Assembly: GCF_006439055.1 (NCBI RefSeq)
Contig: NZ_RCZC01000002.1
Location: forward strand, 402,106 to 466,105
Reading direction: 5' to 3'
Source: Sphingomonas glacialis
GTDB lineage: Bacteria > Pseudomonadota > Alphaproteobacteria > Sphingomonadales > Sphingomonadaceae
Length of the DNA stretch: 64,000 nt
The notes under the pieces are model-generated. The model had not been told where the DNA came from, ran no database searches, and saw only the letters and a program-made list of their open reading frames with translations. The number at the start of each line of letters is the position of its first letter. Positions within the stretch are counted from its first letter, which is position 1. The translations under genes were made by a program, and so were the position numbers. Shown here piece after piece: positions 22,837-32,398 of this stretch.

Positions 22837-25052
22837 CACCGGTCCCGCTTCGTATGGATCACCGTGCTCGAGCTGCGCTGCACCGGCACCATGATCCGCG
22901 GATCCTCGATATTGCCCGGCACCGGCGCGGTCGGGATCGGCGGGGCGGCGCCCATGTAATCGCGGACGAGCTGGTCGATCGACGGCTCGTCATTGGGCAT
23001 CGCCAGCCCCTGCTGGAGCCGCAGATAGCCGTAGCGCTGCTCGGTCAGCTTGCGGCTGTCCTCGGCGCTGCGCAGGATCGTCGGGCGGATGAAGATCATC
23101 AGATTGGTCTTGGTCCGCGACTTCGCCTTCGAGCGGAACAGATTGCCCAGCCCGGGGATGTCCCCGAGCAGCGGGATCTTCTCGATCGTCCGCCGCTCGT
23201 TATCGTCGAGCAGCCCGCTGATCACCGCGATATCGCCATCGTCGACGGTCCGGACGGTCTCGACCTCGCGCTTGTTGAGAATGAGGTCGGCATTGCTGCT
23301 CGATACCGGCCCGGCGATCGAGCTGACCTCGAGCCGCAGGTTGAGCTTGACCGTCCCCGAGGAATTGACCTGCGGGCGGACCGTCAGCTCGATCCCGACG
23401 TTTTCACGCTGCGTCGTCTGGAAGGCATTGTCGAAATTGGTCGAGAGCGCGCGTCCGGTCGTGATCGGGATTTCCTGGCCGACCAGGCTGTGCGCCTCCT
23501 GATTGTCGAGCATCACCAGATGCGGGACCTGCAGAAGGTTCGACGTGGTGTCGCTCTTCAGCGCATTGATGATCGAGGCGAACACGGTGCTGCCGATCTT
23601 GCCGGCAAATCCGCCGAAGCCGCCGCTCGCGCCGAGGACCGAGCTCAGCGCGCTCTGCGTCAGCGAATCGCTCGCCGCGCTGTTGGTGCTGGTCGTTACG
23701 GTCGACCCGTTGATCGTGGTCGTCGTGCTCCCGAGCTGGTTCGCGGCGACCGCACCGGCGATCGTCAGCAAGCTCGGCGCCGCGTTGCTGAAGCTCGACG
23801 CCGCGAACACCCCGCCACTCGCGCTGCCCACCGCGAATTGCGCGCCGAGCTGGCTCGACATCGAATCCGAAACCTCGGCGACGATCGCCTCGACCAGCAC
23901 CTGCTCGCGCCGCGTGTCGAGCTGGCGGACGACGTCGGCGAGCTGGCGCTGCACTTCGGCGGGTGCGGCGATGACGATCGCGTTCGCGCCGACGAAGCGC
24001 GTCACCACAGAGGCGGTGCGACCGCCCGAGGTGATCGCGGTCTGGGTCGGGGCGTTGCCGGTCGGTCCGCTATCCTGCTGCACCGCTGGCGTATTGGCGG
24101 GACGCGAGACCGAATTCGCGCCGGTGCTGCCGTTCGCCTGACTGTTGCTGCCGAAGTTCGACGCCGACAGCTGCTGATTGGTGATCGGCGACGGCGTCTG
24201 GCCGACGAGCTGCTGCAGCACCGGCAGCAATTGCTCGGCATCGGCGTTTTCGAGGAAGATAACCTTGATCTCGGTGCCGTTCTTGGCGCGGCGATCGAGA
24301 TCCTCGGCGACGGCGGCGAGCCGGGCGACCGATGTGGCATCGCCGCGGATCGCGACCGAGTTCGAGCTGTTGACGGCAACGACGCTGACCGACGCGCCCG
24401 CCGCCGCGGGGGCGGCCCCGCCCCCGGCTCCACCCGAGCTTTGGCCGGCGAGCGCCTGCAACGCAGTGGCGATCTCGCGCGCGCCGGCATTTTTCAGCGC
24501 GATGATCCGGGTCGATGCGTTGTCGGTGTCGATCCGGCGCAGCACTTCGCGCACGCGGCGGACATTGTCGGCGAAATCGACGATCACGAGGCTGTTGCCG
24601 CCGCGGTTCGCGGTGACCGAGCCTTGCGGCGAGATCAGCCCGCGAACCGTATCGACCGCCGATTGCGCATCGATCGAGCGGAGTCGGACGATCTCGGTGA
24701 TGTAGCTGTTGCTCGTCGCGCCGCGGACGCCGACGCGGCTCGGCTGCGACGCGGCGCTGTCGGTCGGCTGGATGCGGAACGCGCCGTTGGTGGTGGGCAC
24801 CGCGACCAGCCCGTTGGCGCGCAGCGTCGAGAGGAATATCTCGAAATATTGCGACTTGCTCACCGGGTGATCGGTGACGACGGTCACCTTGCCCGCCACG
24901 CGCGCGTCGATGATGAAAGTCCGCCCGGTCACGCGCGCGGCATCGGCGATGAACGCGCGAATGTCCGCATCGCGCACGTTCATCGTCTGTTGCGCCTGTG
25001 CGGCGGCGACGAGCGTCATCGCGAGGATGGGCGTCAGGATCAGTTTCTTCAT
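22836..25052 (-). CDS. gspD: Type II secretion secretin GspD
   Basis: A 738-residue outer-membrane secretin. It has a signal peptide (1-20, ending AQA), the N0 domain (NVRDADIRAFIADAARVTG), three N1-N3 repeats with the RFVGANAIVIAAPAEVQRQL type helix, and the C-terminal secretin domain (VPHLVMLDNQEAHSLVGQEIP and RTKTNLMIFIRPTIL). A Ser/Asn/Gly-rich low-complexity linker lies near residues 285-330. It forms the dodecameric exit gate. It overlaps gspC by 4 nt; no gspS pilotin gene is in the window. Confidence 0.95.
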   Translation of the reverse strand: MKKLILTPILAMTLVAAAQAQQTMNVRDADIRAFIADAARVTGRTFIIDARVAGKVTVVTDHPVSKSQYFEIFLSTLRANGLVAVPTTNGAFRIQPTDSAASQPSRVGVRGATSNSYITEIVRLRSIDAQSAVDTVRGLISPQGSVTANRGGNSLVIVDFADNVRRVREVLRRIDTDNASTRIIALKNAGAREIATALQALAGQSSGGAGGGAAPAAAGASVSVVAVNSSNSVAIRGDATSVARLAAVAEDLDRRAKNGTEIKVIFLENADAEQLLPVLQQLVGQTPSPITNQQLSASNFGSNSQANGSTGANSVSRPANTPAVQQDSGPTGNAPTQTAITSGGRTASVVTRFVGANAIVIAAPAEVQRQLADVVRQLDTRREQVLVEAIVAEVSDSMSSQLGAQFAVGSASGGVFAASSFSNAAPSLLTIAGAVAANQLGSTTTTINGSTVTTSTNSAASDSLTQSALSSVLGASGGFGGFAGKIGSTVFASIINALKSDTTSNLLQVPHLVMLDNQEAHSLVGQEIPITTGRALSTNFDNAFQTTQRENVGIELTVRPQVNSSGTVKLNLRLEVSSIAGPVSSSNADLILNKREVETVRTVDDGDIAVISGLLDDNERRTIEKIPLLGDIPGLGNLFRSKAKSRTKTNLMIFIRPTILRSAEDSRKLTEQRYGYLRLQQGLAMPNDEPSIDQLVRDYMGAAPPIPTAPVPGNIEDPRIMVPVQRSSSTVIHTKRDR

Positions 25053-25915
25053 TGCCCCGCAATCGTAATGACGAGTGGTATCGTGTCTTTGCCGCGCTCG
25101 ACCGAGACGCTCAGCTGTCCGCCCTTGGCATATTGCGCGGCCAGACGCTCTATGTCTTCGGCGCCACCAACAGACTTGCCCGCAATTTGCGTTATGACGT
25201 CACCGTCGCGCAAGCCCGCCGCGCGGAACCCCGCGCCCGCGCCCTGCGCGCGCACAGTGAGGCCGCTCACCCGGCCACCGTCGATCCGCGGGATGAAGCC
25301 AACGTCGCGGCGCATCTGCGCGAAGCTGACGCCTTGCGGTCCGATCGCGGCGGGTGGCGGCGCGGCGCCGACCGACAGCGCGCCGCCGCCGCCGCCGATC
25401 AGCGGTGGCCCGTTCGGCACGGCCTGGACGGGCGCCTGTTCGGTCTGCTGCAGGTACAGATCCTCCGCCGCGCCGCCGCGGTCGATCGTGACATGGTCGA
25501 ACGCGACCGCCTTGAGCCGCACGCCGGGCATGATCTCCTGCCCGACCCCGACGCTTTGCTGGACGCCATCGGGCCCGGCGATGATCGCCGAGCCGCCGCC
25601 CTGCGCCTCGTCGATCCGCACGCCGAACAACGTCAGCTGGAGCGTGGTGACGACCGTCGGCCCCACCGCATCGCCGCCGCTCGCGCGATAGAAGGGATCG
25701 AAGCCGCGCAGGATCGCCTCGGGCGAGCCCGCCACCCCGCCTTGCTCGGGCCGCCAGATCCCGACCGGGCCGACCGGAGTCAGCACCGCCCAGACCAGCC
25801 GCGCGCTCTGGATCGCCAGCAGCGCGATCAGCGCCAGCTCGAGCGTCGAATAGACCGTCGTAACCGGAAGCCGCCGCAGGAAAGCCCGCGCGCGCGCATC
25901 CAAAACCAAGCGCAT
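25049..25915 (-). CDS. gspC: Type II secretion system protein C (GspC) with PDZ domain
   Basis: A 288-residue inner-membrane protein that links the platform to GspD. A membrane segment lies at about 22-45, the homology region (GVRIDEAQGGGSAII) at about 95-165, and a PDZ domain at about 200-285 (GLRDGDVITQIAGKSVGG). Start ATG 25915 gives the normal short cytoplasmic N-terminus. It is the first gene of the gspC-N operon; the promoter must lie in the 146 bp shared with the divergent hydroxylase gene, where I see no clear consensus. Confidence 0.9.
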   Translation of the reverse strand: MRLVLDARARAFLRRLPVTTVYSTLELALIALLAIQSARLVWAVLTPVGPVGIWRPEQGGVAGSPEAILRGFDPFYRASGGDAVGPTVVTTLQLTLFGVRIDEAQGGGSAIIAGPDGVQQSVGVGQEIMPGVRLKAVAFDHVTIDRGGAAEDLYLQQTEQAPVQAVPNGPPLIGGGGGALSVGAAPPPAAIGPQGVSFAQMRRDVGFIPRIDGGRVSGLTVRAQGAGAGFRAAGLRDGDVITQIAGKSVGGAEDIERLAAQYAKGGQLSVSVERGKDTIPLVITIAGQ

Positions 25916-26061
25916 GTGGACCCATCCCCGATCGCGACGTCCCGTCGGCACCCGTGTTATCGTCACGCAGCGCCGCTGTGAACCGTGTACGTGGCAGGTC
26001 GCCGATCGGACGCGCCGCTATCGGCTGGAAAAATCGCAGGACCTTTGGCAAGGCAGGCGGC

Positions 26062-26739
26062 GTGACCGATGCTCCCGCTCCACCAGCCGCCGCCGCCCGC
26101 TTCGGCTCGGGCCTCGATGCGGCGGCGATGACCGCGCATCTGGCGAGCCAGCCCGGCGTCCAGCGCGTGCCGTCGCCCAAGCTCACCTTGTTCGTCCGCC
26201 GCGCCTTCCTCGATGCCGAGACCTGCACGGGCTTGCGCGCCGCGGTCGATGCCACGCGCCGCCCCTCGACGGTTTCCGATTTCAACGGCGACCGCGCCTT
26301 CCGCACCAGCGAGACGGGCGATCTCGATCCGCTCGACCCGCTGACGATCGCGCTCGATGCGCAGATCGCCGCCTTTACCGGGCTCGACCCGACGCATGGC
26401 GAGCCGATCCAGGGGCAACGCTATGCGGTCGGCCAGGAGTTCAAGCCGCACACCGATTATTTCGAGCCGCTCGGGGTCGATTTCGATCGCGATTGCCGGA
26501 TCGCGGGCAACCGCACCTGGACCGTGATGGTGTATCTGAACGAACCCGAGGCGGGTGGCGCGACGCGCTTCAAGGCGATCGACAAGATCATCCAGCCCGA
26601 GACGGGCAAATTGCTCGCCTGGAACAACCGGCGGCCCGATGGGTCGCCCAATCCAGCGAGCCTCCACCACGGCATGAAGGTGCGCGCCGGGAGCAAATAC
26701 GTCATCACCAAATGGTTTCGCGAGCGCCCGTGGCGCTAG
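26062..26739 (+). CDS. 2OG-Fe(II) oxygenase, prolyl 4-hydroxylase-like
   Basis: A 225-residue dioxygenase. Iron ligands are visible as His and Asp in FKPHTDYFEP near residue 135 and the distal His in LHHGMKV near residue 207, followed by the 2-oxoglutarate-binding Lys in KYVITKWFRERPW. The segments QRYAVGQEF and WTVMVYLNEPEAGGATRF match the P4Hc domain. The family hydroxylates proline in proteins; the target is unknown. Start GTG 26062 follows an AGGCGG ribosome site; the frame is open upstream to 25954. Confidence 0.88.
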   Translation: MTDAPAPPAAAARFGSGLDAAAMTAHLASQPGVQRVPSPKLTLFVRRAFLDAETCTGLRAAVDATRRPSTVSDFNGDRAFRTSETGDLDPLDPLTIALDAQIAAFTGLDPTHGEPIQGQRYAVGQEFKPHTDYFEPLGVDFDRDCRIAGNRTWTVMVYLNEPEAGGATRFKAIDKIIQPETGKLLAWNNRRPDGSPNPASLHHGMKVRAGSKYVITKWFRERPWR

Positions 26740-26792
26740 CGCGCCGCACGTAAAAAAGCCGCCCCATCCAAGAGGATCCGGCGGCTTCGATA

Positions 26793-26867
26793 TGGTGGGC
26801 GCGGCAAGGATTGAACTTGCGACCCCACCCGTGTGAAGGGTGTGCTCTACCACTGAGCTACGCGCCC
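26793..26867 (-). tRNA. tRNA-Val (CAC)
   Basis: The minus strand gives a full cloverleaf: acceptor GGGCGCG/CGCGCCC, D arm GCTC/GAGC, anticodon stem CACCC/GGGTG with loop TTCACAC (anticodon CAC), T arm GCAAG/CTTGC, discriminator A and encoded CCA. Confidence 0.96.
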
Positions 26868-26993
26868 GTTGCCCCGCGCGATGCGATGGGGCGAAACGGA
26901 TAAGGGCGGCCTACCGCCGCCCTGATGCCGGTCTCTTAAAACGAGCCGGCGCCGTTTGTCCAGCGCCGATGCCCGAAAATTCCGATCAGCCGA

Positions 26994-27266
26994 TCAGTTG
27001 ACCGAATCCTTGAGGCCCTTGCCGGCCTTGAACTTGGGCTGCGACGATGCCTTGATCGTCATCGGCTCGCCGGTGCGCGGGTTACGGCCGGTCGATGCCT
27101 TGCGCTTGGAAACCGAGAACGTCCCGAAGCCGACGAGACGCACTTCATCGCCCTTTTTCAGCGCGGCGGATACTGCTTCGAACACGGCTTCGACGGCCTT
27201 GCTTGCATCACCCTTGGTCAGACCCGACGTGTCGGCCACCGTCGCGATCAGTTCCTGTTTGTTCAT
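26994..27266 (-). CDS. hup: DNA-binding protein HU
   Basis: A 90-residue nucleoid protein. The HU fold is complete: MNKQELIATVADTSGLTKGDASKAVEAVF, then VRLVGFGTFSVSKRKASTGRNPRTGEPMTI with the DNA-inserting RNPRTGE arm, and the C-terminal FKAGKGLKDSVN. It lies downstream of lon with about 155 bp between, a common proteobacterial order (lon-hup). I chose ATG 27266; a GTG two codons upstream is also possible. Confidence 0.96.
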   Translation of the reverse strand: MNKQELIATVADTSGLTKGDASKAVEAVFEAVSAALKKGDEVRLVGFGTFSVSKRKASTGRNPRTGEPMTIKASSQPKFKAGKGLKDSVN

Positions 27267-27327
27267 GGCCACGAAACCCCCGTTTGAAAAAATACTCTGA
27301 AATGATTCCCAGGCAAAAGCCGGTGGT

Positions 27328-27358
27328 ACAGTAAGGCGGCTCGCATCGGGGCTGTCAA
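27328..27358 (-). promoter_or_regulatory. Putative promoter of the HU gene
   Basis: On the minus strand a perfect TTGACA (27353-27358) is followed 19 nt later by TACTGT (27328-27333), about 60 nt before the HU start. The spacer is slightly long; CTTACT at 17 nt is an alternative -10. Confidence 0.45.
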
Positions 27359-27361
27359 AGC

Positions 27362-27392
27362 AAAAACACCCCCGCCGTCGGTCAAAACGGCG
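27362..27392 (-). terminator. Putative terminator after lon
   Basis: On the minus strand CGCCGT (27392-27387) and ACGGCG (27378-27373) form a 6-bp stem with an 8-nt loop, followed by GGGGTG and TTTTT. It lies about 30 nt after the lon stop and just upstream of the HU promoter. Confidence 0.45.
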
Positions 27393-27421
27393 AGGATGCA
27401 GTAATATACGCCGAGCCGAGC

Positions 27422-29869
27422 TCAGTGGTGGAGTTCACCGCCGATGGCCGGGACACCCGCCGGCGGCTGCGCGGCGAGATCGTCGGCCTCGGTCCAGTCG
27501 ATCGCGGTGAGCGGCCCCGTCAGCGCAAGGCGCAAGACCTCGTCGACATGCGCCACCGGGATGATCTTGAGACCGTCGCGGATGTTGGCGGGAATGTCCG
27601 CCAGATCCTTCTCATTCTCCTGCGGGATAAGCACCGTGGTGATGCCGCCACGCAAGGCCGCGAGCAGCTTCTCCTTGAGGCCCCCGATCGGCAGCACGCG
27701 GCCACGCAGCGTGACCTCGCCGGTCATCGCGATGTCGCGGCGTACCGGCACGCCGGTCAGCGTCGAGACGATCGCGGTGACGATACCGATACCCGCCGAC
27801 GGACCGTCCTTGGGCACCGCGCCTTCGGGCAGATGGATATGGATATCCTTGCGCGCGAAGATGCTCGGCTTGATCCCGTACGAGGGCGAGCGTGCCTTGA
27901 TGAAGCTGAACGCGGTCTCGATCGATTCCTTCATCACGTCGCCGAGCTTGCCGGTGATCTTGGCCTGGCCGCGCCCGGGCACGGTGACGCTCTCGATCGT
28001 CAGCAATTCGCCGCCGACCTCGGTCCAGGCGAGCCCGGTGACCGCACCGATCTGGTTCTCCTCTTCACCCAGGCCGTGACGATACTTCTTCACGCCGGCG
28101 AAGTCGGACAGGTTGTCGGGCGTCACGGTGACGCTCGTCGTCTTGCCCTCGAGGATCTGGCGCAACGCCTTGCGCGCCAGCTTGGCGATCTCGCGCTCGA
28201 GCGTACGCACACCCGCCTCGCGCGTGTAATATTGGATCAGCGCGCGGAGGCCCTCGGTAGTGAGCGTGAACTCGCCGGCCTTGAGACCATGCGCCTCGAT
28301 CTGCTTCTCGATCAGATGGCGCTCGGCGATCTCGACCTTCTCGTCCTCGGTATAGCCTTCGAGCCGGATGATCTCCATGCGGTCGAGCAATGCCTGCGGC
28401 AGGTTGAGCGTGTTCGCCGTCGTCACGAACATCACGTCCGACAGATCGACGTCGATCTCGAGATAGTGATCCTGGAACTTGGCGTTCTGTTCGGGATCGA
28501 GCACCTCGAGCAGCGCCGATGCCGGATCGCCGCGGAAATCCTGGCCGAGCTTGTCGATCTCGTCGAGCAGGAACAGCGGGTTGCTGGTACCGGCCTTTTT
28601 GAGGTTCGTCACGATCTTGCCCGGCAGCGAGCCGATATAGGTGCGGCGATGCCCGCGGATCTCGGCTTCGTCACGCACGCCGCCGAGCGACTGGCGGATG
28701 AACTCGCGCCCCGTCGCCTTGGCGATCGACTTGCCGAGCGAGGTCTTGCCGACGCCGGGAGGACCGACGAGGCACAGGATCGGCCCCTTCAGCTTGTTGG
28801 TACGCGCCTGCACCGCGAGATATTCGATGATCCGGTCCTTGACCTTCTCGAGCGCATAATGGTCCTCGTCGAGCACTGCCTGCGCCGCCGAGATATCCTT
28901 GCGGATCTTCGACTTCTTGCCCCACGGGAGACCCAGCAGCACGTCGAGATAATTGCGCACGACGGTCGCCTCGGCGCTCATCGGCGCCATCGTCTTCAGC
29001 TTCTTGAGCTCGGCGGTCGCCTTGGTGCGCGCCTCCTTCGAGAGCTTCATCGTCGCGATCTTCTGCGTCAGCTCGGCGATCTCGTCGCCTTCGCCGTCGT
29101 CACCCTCGTTGCCGAGTTCGCGCTGGATCGCCTTCAGCTGCTCGTTGAGATAATATTCGCGCTGGGTCTTCTCCATCTGGCGCTTGACCCGCGACTTGAT
29201 CTTCTTCTCGACCTGCAGGACGCCCAATTCGCCCTCCATGAAGGCGAACACCATCTCGAGCCGCTTGGCCGGATCGCGCTCGATCAGCAGCGCCTGCTTG
29301 TCGCTGACCTTGACCTGGATGTTGGCGGCGACCGCGTCGGCGAGTTTCGAGGCGTCCTCAATCTCGCCGAGCTGGACCGCGGTCTCGGCGGGCAGCTTGC
29401 GGTTGAGCTTGGCGTAATTCTCGAACTGGTCGATCACCGAGCGCATCAGCGCCGACAGCTCGGTGCTGGCAGCCACGGGCTCGCCGGTCTCGGCCTCGTC
29501 GGCCTCGGCTTCGAGCATGTCGACTTCGGCCGAGAGATAGCCATCGCTCTGGACGAGCGAGGTCAGCGCGGCGCGGCGCTTGCCCTCGACCAAAACGCGG
29601 ACGGTGCCGTCGGGCAGTTTGAGCAGCTGGAGCACGACAGCGGTGACGCCGATCTCGTACAGATCGTCGCGATCGGGATCATCTTCGCTGGGATCGAGCT
29701 GCGCGACGAGGAAAATCTCCTTGTCGGCGGCCATTGCGGCTTCCAGGGCTGCGACCGACTTGTCGCGCCCGACGAACAGCGGCACGATCATGTTCGGAAA
29801 AACGACGATGTCGCGCAGCGGCAGGACGGGATAAGCCTGAGTGGACGGGGTGGCAGAAGCTTGGGTCAT
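27422..29869 (-). CDS. lon: ATP-dependent protease La (Lon)
   Basis: An 815-residue AAA+ protease. The substrate-binding LON domain (about 10-210, [15 protein letters not shown] start) and coiled coil precede the AAA+ module (Walker [14 protein letters not shown], Walker [11 protein letters not shown]) and the Ser-Lys protease domain ([12 protein letters not shown] with the catalytic Ser, then the Lys in [13 protein letters not shown]). It degrades misfolded and regulatory proteins. Start ATG 29869 is fixed by family alignment; the frame stays open upstream across the promoter. A sigma-32-like promoter is visible upstream. Confidence 0.97.
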   Translation of the reverse strand: MTQASATPSTQAYPVLPLRDIVVFPNMIVPLFVGRDKSVAALEAAMAADKEIFLVAQLDPSEDDPDRDDLYEIGVTAVVLQLLKLPDGTVRVLVEGKRRAALTSLVQSDGYLSAEVDMLEAEADEAETGEPVAASTELSALMRSVIDQFENYAKLNRKLPAETAVQLGEIEDASKLADAVAANIQVKVSDKQALLIERDPAKRLEMVFAFMEGELGVLQVEKKIKSRVKRQMEKTQREYYLNEQLKAIQRELGNEGDDGEGDEIAELTQKIATMKLSKEARTKATAELKKLKTMAPMSAEATVVRNYLDVLLGLPWGKKSKIRKDISAAQAVLDEDHYALEKVKDRIIEYLAVQARTNKLKGPILCLVGPPGVGKTSLGKSIAKATGREFIRQSLGGVRDEAEIRGHRRTYIGSLPGKIVTNLKKAGTSNPLFLLDEIDKLGQDFRGDPASALLEVLDPEQNAKFQDHYLEIDVDLSDVMFVTTANTLNLPQALLDRMEIIRLEGYTEDEKVEIAERHLIEKQIEAHGLKAGEFTLTTEGLRALIQYYTREAGVRTLEREIAKLARKALRQILEGKTTSVTVTPDNLSDFAGVKKYRHGLGEEENQIGAVTGLAWTEVGGELLTIESVTVPGRGQAKITGKLGDVMKESIETAFSFIKARSPSYGIKPSIFARKDIHIHLPEGAVPKDGPSAGIGIVTAIVSTLTGVPVRRDIAMTGEVTLRGRVLPIGGLKEKLLAALRGGITTVLIPQENEKDLADIPANIRDGLKIIPVAHVDEVLRLALTGPLTAIDWTEADDLAAQPPAGVPAIGGELHH

Positions 29870-29897
29870 GGATACTCCGAGATCGCGACAAGGCCGC

Positions 29898-30623
29898 GTG
29901 CTTGACCCCTTATATGGGGGGAGTTGCCGATCCATCAATCGCCGAGCGCTTTTGGGCGGAACGATCGCGCTCGCTGCCTCACCTGCGCTGCTCAACGCAG
30001 CGCCGCGTGGCGGTGGCGACCCGCTCGCGCGCGCCTTCGCTGCGGCGGGGGGACGCGATCGGCTGGCGCGCGTCCGGGTGGTTGCGTGGAGCGGCACGGC
30101 ATGGATGATGCTCGGAAAGACGCCGGTCACTCTGCAAGTCGAAAGCCGCATCGAGCCGTTCGCGCGGGCGCGCTCGGACAGCTGGCTCATCAGCGAGACG
30201 CGCGACGCCGCACGCACCGTCATGATCGAGCGCGATAGCGCGTTTCTGGTGCAGGGCGGCGCGCAGACCACCCTGCCCGCCGCGCAAGCGCGGTTCGAAC
30301 GCCAGCGGCTCGGTGCGTTCGCCTATCTGCTGCTCGCCCCGGCGTTCGTGTCGGTGGCGGGTCGCAACCGGCTCAACGCGGCACGCGAGGGCTATCCGCC
30401 GATCGCATTGACGCTGGGCCGCGATGGCCAGATCGCCGCGGCCGATTACGTGCTTACGGCGCCCGCCCCCGGCGCGCCCTCGATCCGCCAGCATTTCAGC
30501 TTTACCGGCAGCGTGAGCGCACAAGGCGTCCGCTTCCCGCGCGTCACGACGATGCTGCAGGACGGCCGCCCGTCGCTGCGGCTGACGATCACCGATTTCT
30601 CCGTGGAACTGAGCCCCGCATGA
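29898..30623 (+). CDS. Exported protein of unknown function (Tat-type signal)
   Basis: A 241-residue protein from GTG 29898. A twin-arginine-like signal is visible (SINRRALLGGTIALAAS, near residues 12-30). The mature part begins GGDPLARAFAAAGGRDRLARVR, which resembles outer-membrane-lipid-carrier-like or DUF-type periplasmic proteins, but I recognise no named family. It overlaps the M1 peptidase gene by 4 nt, so they form one unit. The start is uncertain: the frame is open from 29841, and an ATG at 29868 overlaps the divergent lon start. Confidence 0.7.
   Translation: MLDPLYGGSCRSINRRALLGGTIALAASPALLNAAPRGGGDPLARAFAAAGGRDRLARVRVVAWSGTAWMMLGKTPVTLQVESRIEPFARARSDSWLISETRDAARTVMIERDSAFLVQGGAQTTLPAAQARFERQRLGAFAYLLLAPAFVSVAGRNRLNAAREGYPPIALTLGRDGQIAAADYVLTAPAPGAPSIRQHFSFTGSVSAQGVRFPRVTTMLQDGRPSLRLTITDFSVELSPA
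29911..29938 (-). promoter_or_regulatory. Putative sigma-32 (heat-shock) promoter of lon
   Basis: On the minus strand TTGATGG (29938-29932) and CCCCATATA (29919-29911) are separated by 12 nt. The second box matches the sigma-32 -10 consensus CCCCATnTA well. The site lies about 42-70 nt before the lon start, and the first codons of the divergent exported protein gene overlap it. Confidence 0.5.
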
Positions 30624-32347
30624 TTCCTTTCCGTATCGCCTTCCTGTGCAGCTGCCTGGCGCTGACTGCCGCCGCTTTGCCCACCAAGGGCGAGCCGCCG
30701 CTCACCGCGCAGACGCAGAAATCAGGCGGACCGATCGACCCCGAGCAGGCGAAGCTCGGCTTCGACAGCGCCGATCTGGCGTTCGAGGTGCTGCCCGAGA
30801 CCGAGACGCTGCGCGGGGTCGCGACGCTGCGCTTCACCGCCAAGGCGCCGCTGACCAAGCTCGTGCTCGATCTCGACCGCAACCTGCCCGTCGATGCGGT
30901 CGCTATCGACGGCACGCCGCTCGCGCCCGGCGCATGGCGCAATCCCGAAGGCCAGCTCGTCATCCCGTTGCCCCGGCCGGTCGCGGCGGGCGGGCACGTC
31001 ACGGCCAGGCTGACCTATGGCGGCACGCCGCACGTCGCTGTCAACGCGCCGTGGGACCCCGGTGTCGTCTGGGCGAAGACGCCGAGCGGCGCGCCGTGGT
31101 TCGGCACGACCGCGGAGGGCGCCGGGTGCGACCTGTTCTGGCCGTGCCTCGATTTCCCGACCGGCGAGCCGGGCGTCGTCACGCTCCATATCACCGTGCC
31201 CAAGGGGCTGAAGGCGCCGTCGAACGGGGTGCTGCTCGGCGTGGATACGCTCGCCGATGGCCGCACGACGTGGAACTGGCGCGTCAAGCATCCCAACACC
31301 TACGGCGTCGCGCTGACGGTCGGGCCGTTCGAGGAGGTCTCGGGCAGCTATAAGAGCCGCTACGGCAACACGATCCCGATGGCCTATTGGTATCTCCCCG
31401 GCGAGGAGGCCAAGGCCAAGGCGCTGTTCGCCGAATTCGCGCCGACGCTCGATTTCTTCGAGAGCGAGGTCGGCCCCTACCCGTTCGGCGACGAGAAGCT
31501 CGGCGTGGTCGAGACGCCGTACAAGGGCATGGAGCATCAGACGATCAACGCCTACGGCAATGGCTATGCCAAGGCGCCCGAAGGCTTCGACTGGCTGTTC
31601 CAGCACGAATTCGCGCATGAATTCTTCGGCAACCAGATGACCGCCGCCAATTGGGACGATTACTGGCTGCACGAGGGCTATGGCAGCTACATGCAGCCGC
31701 TCTACGGCCGCTGGCGCGAGGGCGAGGCGCGGTATGCGACGATGCTCTCCGACCAGCGGGGCAAGATCGCCAACCTCCGCCCGGTCATCGCCGGCAAGGT
31801 CCGCACCGAGGACGAGGTGTATGAGATCAGCAAGGGCGGGCCCGGCCAGGACATTTATTACAAGGGCTCGTGGATGCTCCACAGCCTGCGCACGCTGATC
31901 GGCGACCGCGCGTTTCGCGATGTGACGCGGCTAATCGTCTATGGCCGGCTCGATCCGCGGCCGGGCAATTTCACCCCGCGCTACGCCTCGACCGCCGAGT
32001 ATGAGCAGATCGTGCGACGCGTGACGGGGAAGGATTATGGCTGGTTCTTCGACGTCTACCTGCGCGAGGCGGCGCTCCCCGAGCTGATCGAGACGCGCAG
32101 CACGACCCGCCTCACGCTGCACTGGCAGGCGCCGGGCGGCGGGCGTTTTCCGATGCCGGTCGATGTGCAGGTCGACGGACGGATCGTGCGGGTCGCGATG
32201 ACCGGCGGCTTCGGCAGCCTCGCGGTGCCGCGCCAGGCGCATATCGTGATCGACCCCAATGCCAAACTGCTGCGCCGCTCGATCGCGATCGAGGCGTATC
32301 AGACGTGGCGCGATGCCGCGGCAAAGGCCGCGAAATCGGCGAATTGA
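30620..32347 (+). CDS. M1 family metallopeptidase
   Basis: A 575-residue exported zinc aminopeptidase-like protein with a short signal peptide. The zinc site HEFAHEFFGNQM lies near residue 325, with the third ligand Glu in WLHEGYGSYM about 19 residues later, as in M1. The exopeptidase signature GAMEN is replaced by KGMEHQT near residue 300, so substrate binding may differ from classical aminopeptidases N. It is coupled by a 4-nt overlap to the upstream exported protein. Confidence 0.9.
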   Translation: MIPFRIAFLCSCLALTAAALPTKGEPPLTAQTQKSGGPIDPEQAKLGFDSADLAFEVLPETETLRGVATLRFTAKAPLTKLVLDLDRNLPVDAVAIDGTPLAPGAWRNPEGQLVIPLPRPVAAGGHVTARLTYGGTPHVAVNAPWDPGVVWAKTPSGAPWFGTTAEGAGCDLFWPCLDFPTGEPGVVTLHITVPKGLKAPSNGVLLGVDTLADGRTTWNWRVKHPNTYGVALTVGPFEEVSGSYKSRYGNTIPMAYWYLPGEEAKAKALFAEFAPTLDFFESEVGPYPFGDEKLGVVETPYKGMEHQTINAYGNGYAKAPEGFDWLFQHEFAHEFFGNQMTAANWDDYWLHEGYGSYMQPLYGRWREGEARYATMLSDQRGKIANLRPVIAGKVRTEDEVYEISKGGPGQDIYYKGSWMLHSLRTLIGDRAFRDVTRLIVYGRLDPRPGNFTPRYASTAEYEQIVRRVTGKDYGWFFDVYLREAALPELIETRSTTRLTLHWQAPGGGRFPMPVDVQVDGRIVRVAMTGGFGSLAVPRQAHIVIDPNAKLLRRSIAIEAYQTWRDAAAKAAKSAN

Positions 32348-32398
32348 CAAGGACGTGTCGTAGGCACACAATACAGTCCGGTTGGTAGGGGAGCAGTG

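Noticed and set aside
22680..25691. A 1003-codon open frame on the plus strand opposite gspD and gspC
   Set aside because: Arg/Asp-rich antisense translation of two well-supported secretion genes.
27425..29905. An 826-codon open frame on the plus strand opposite lon
   Set aside because: Pure antisense shadow of lon produced by GC-rich codon structure; the translation has no domain pattern.
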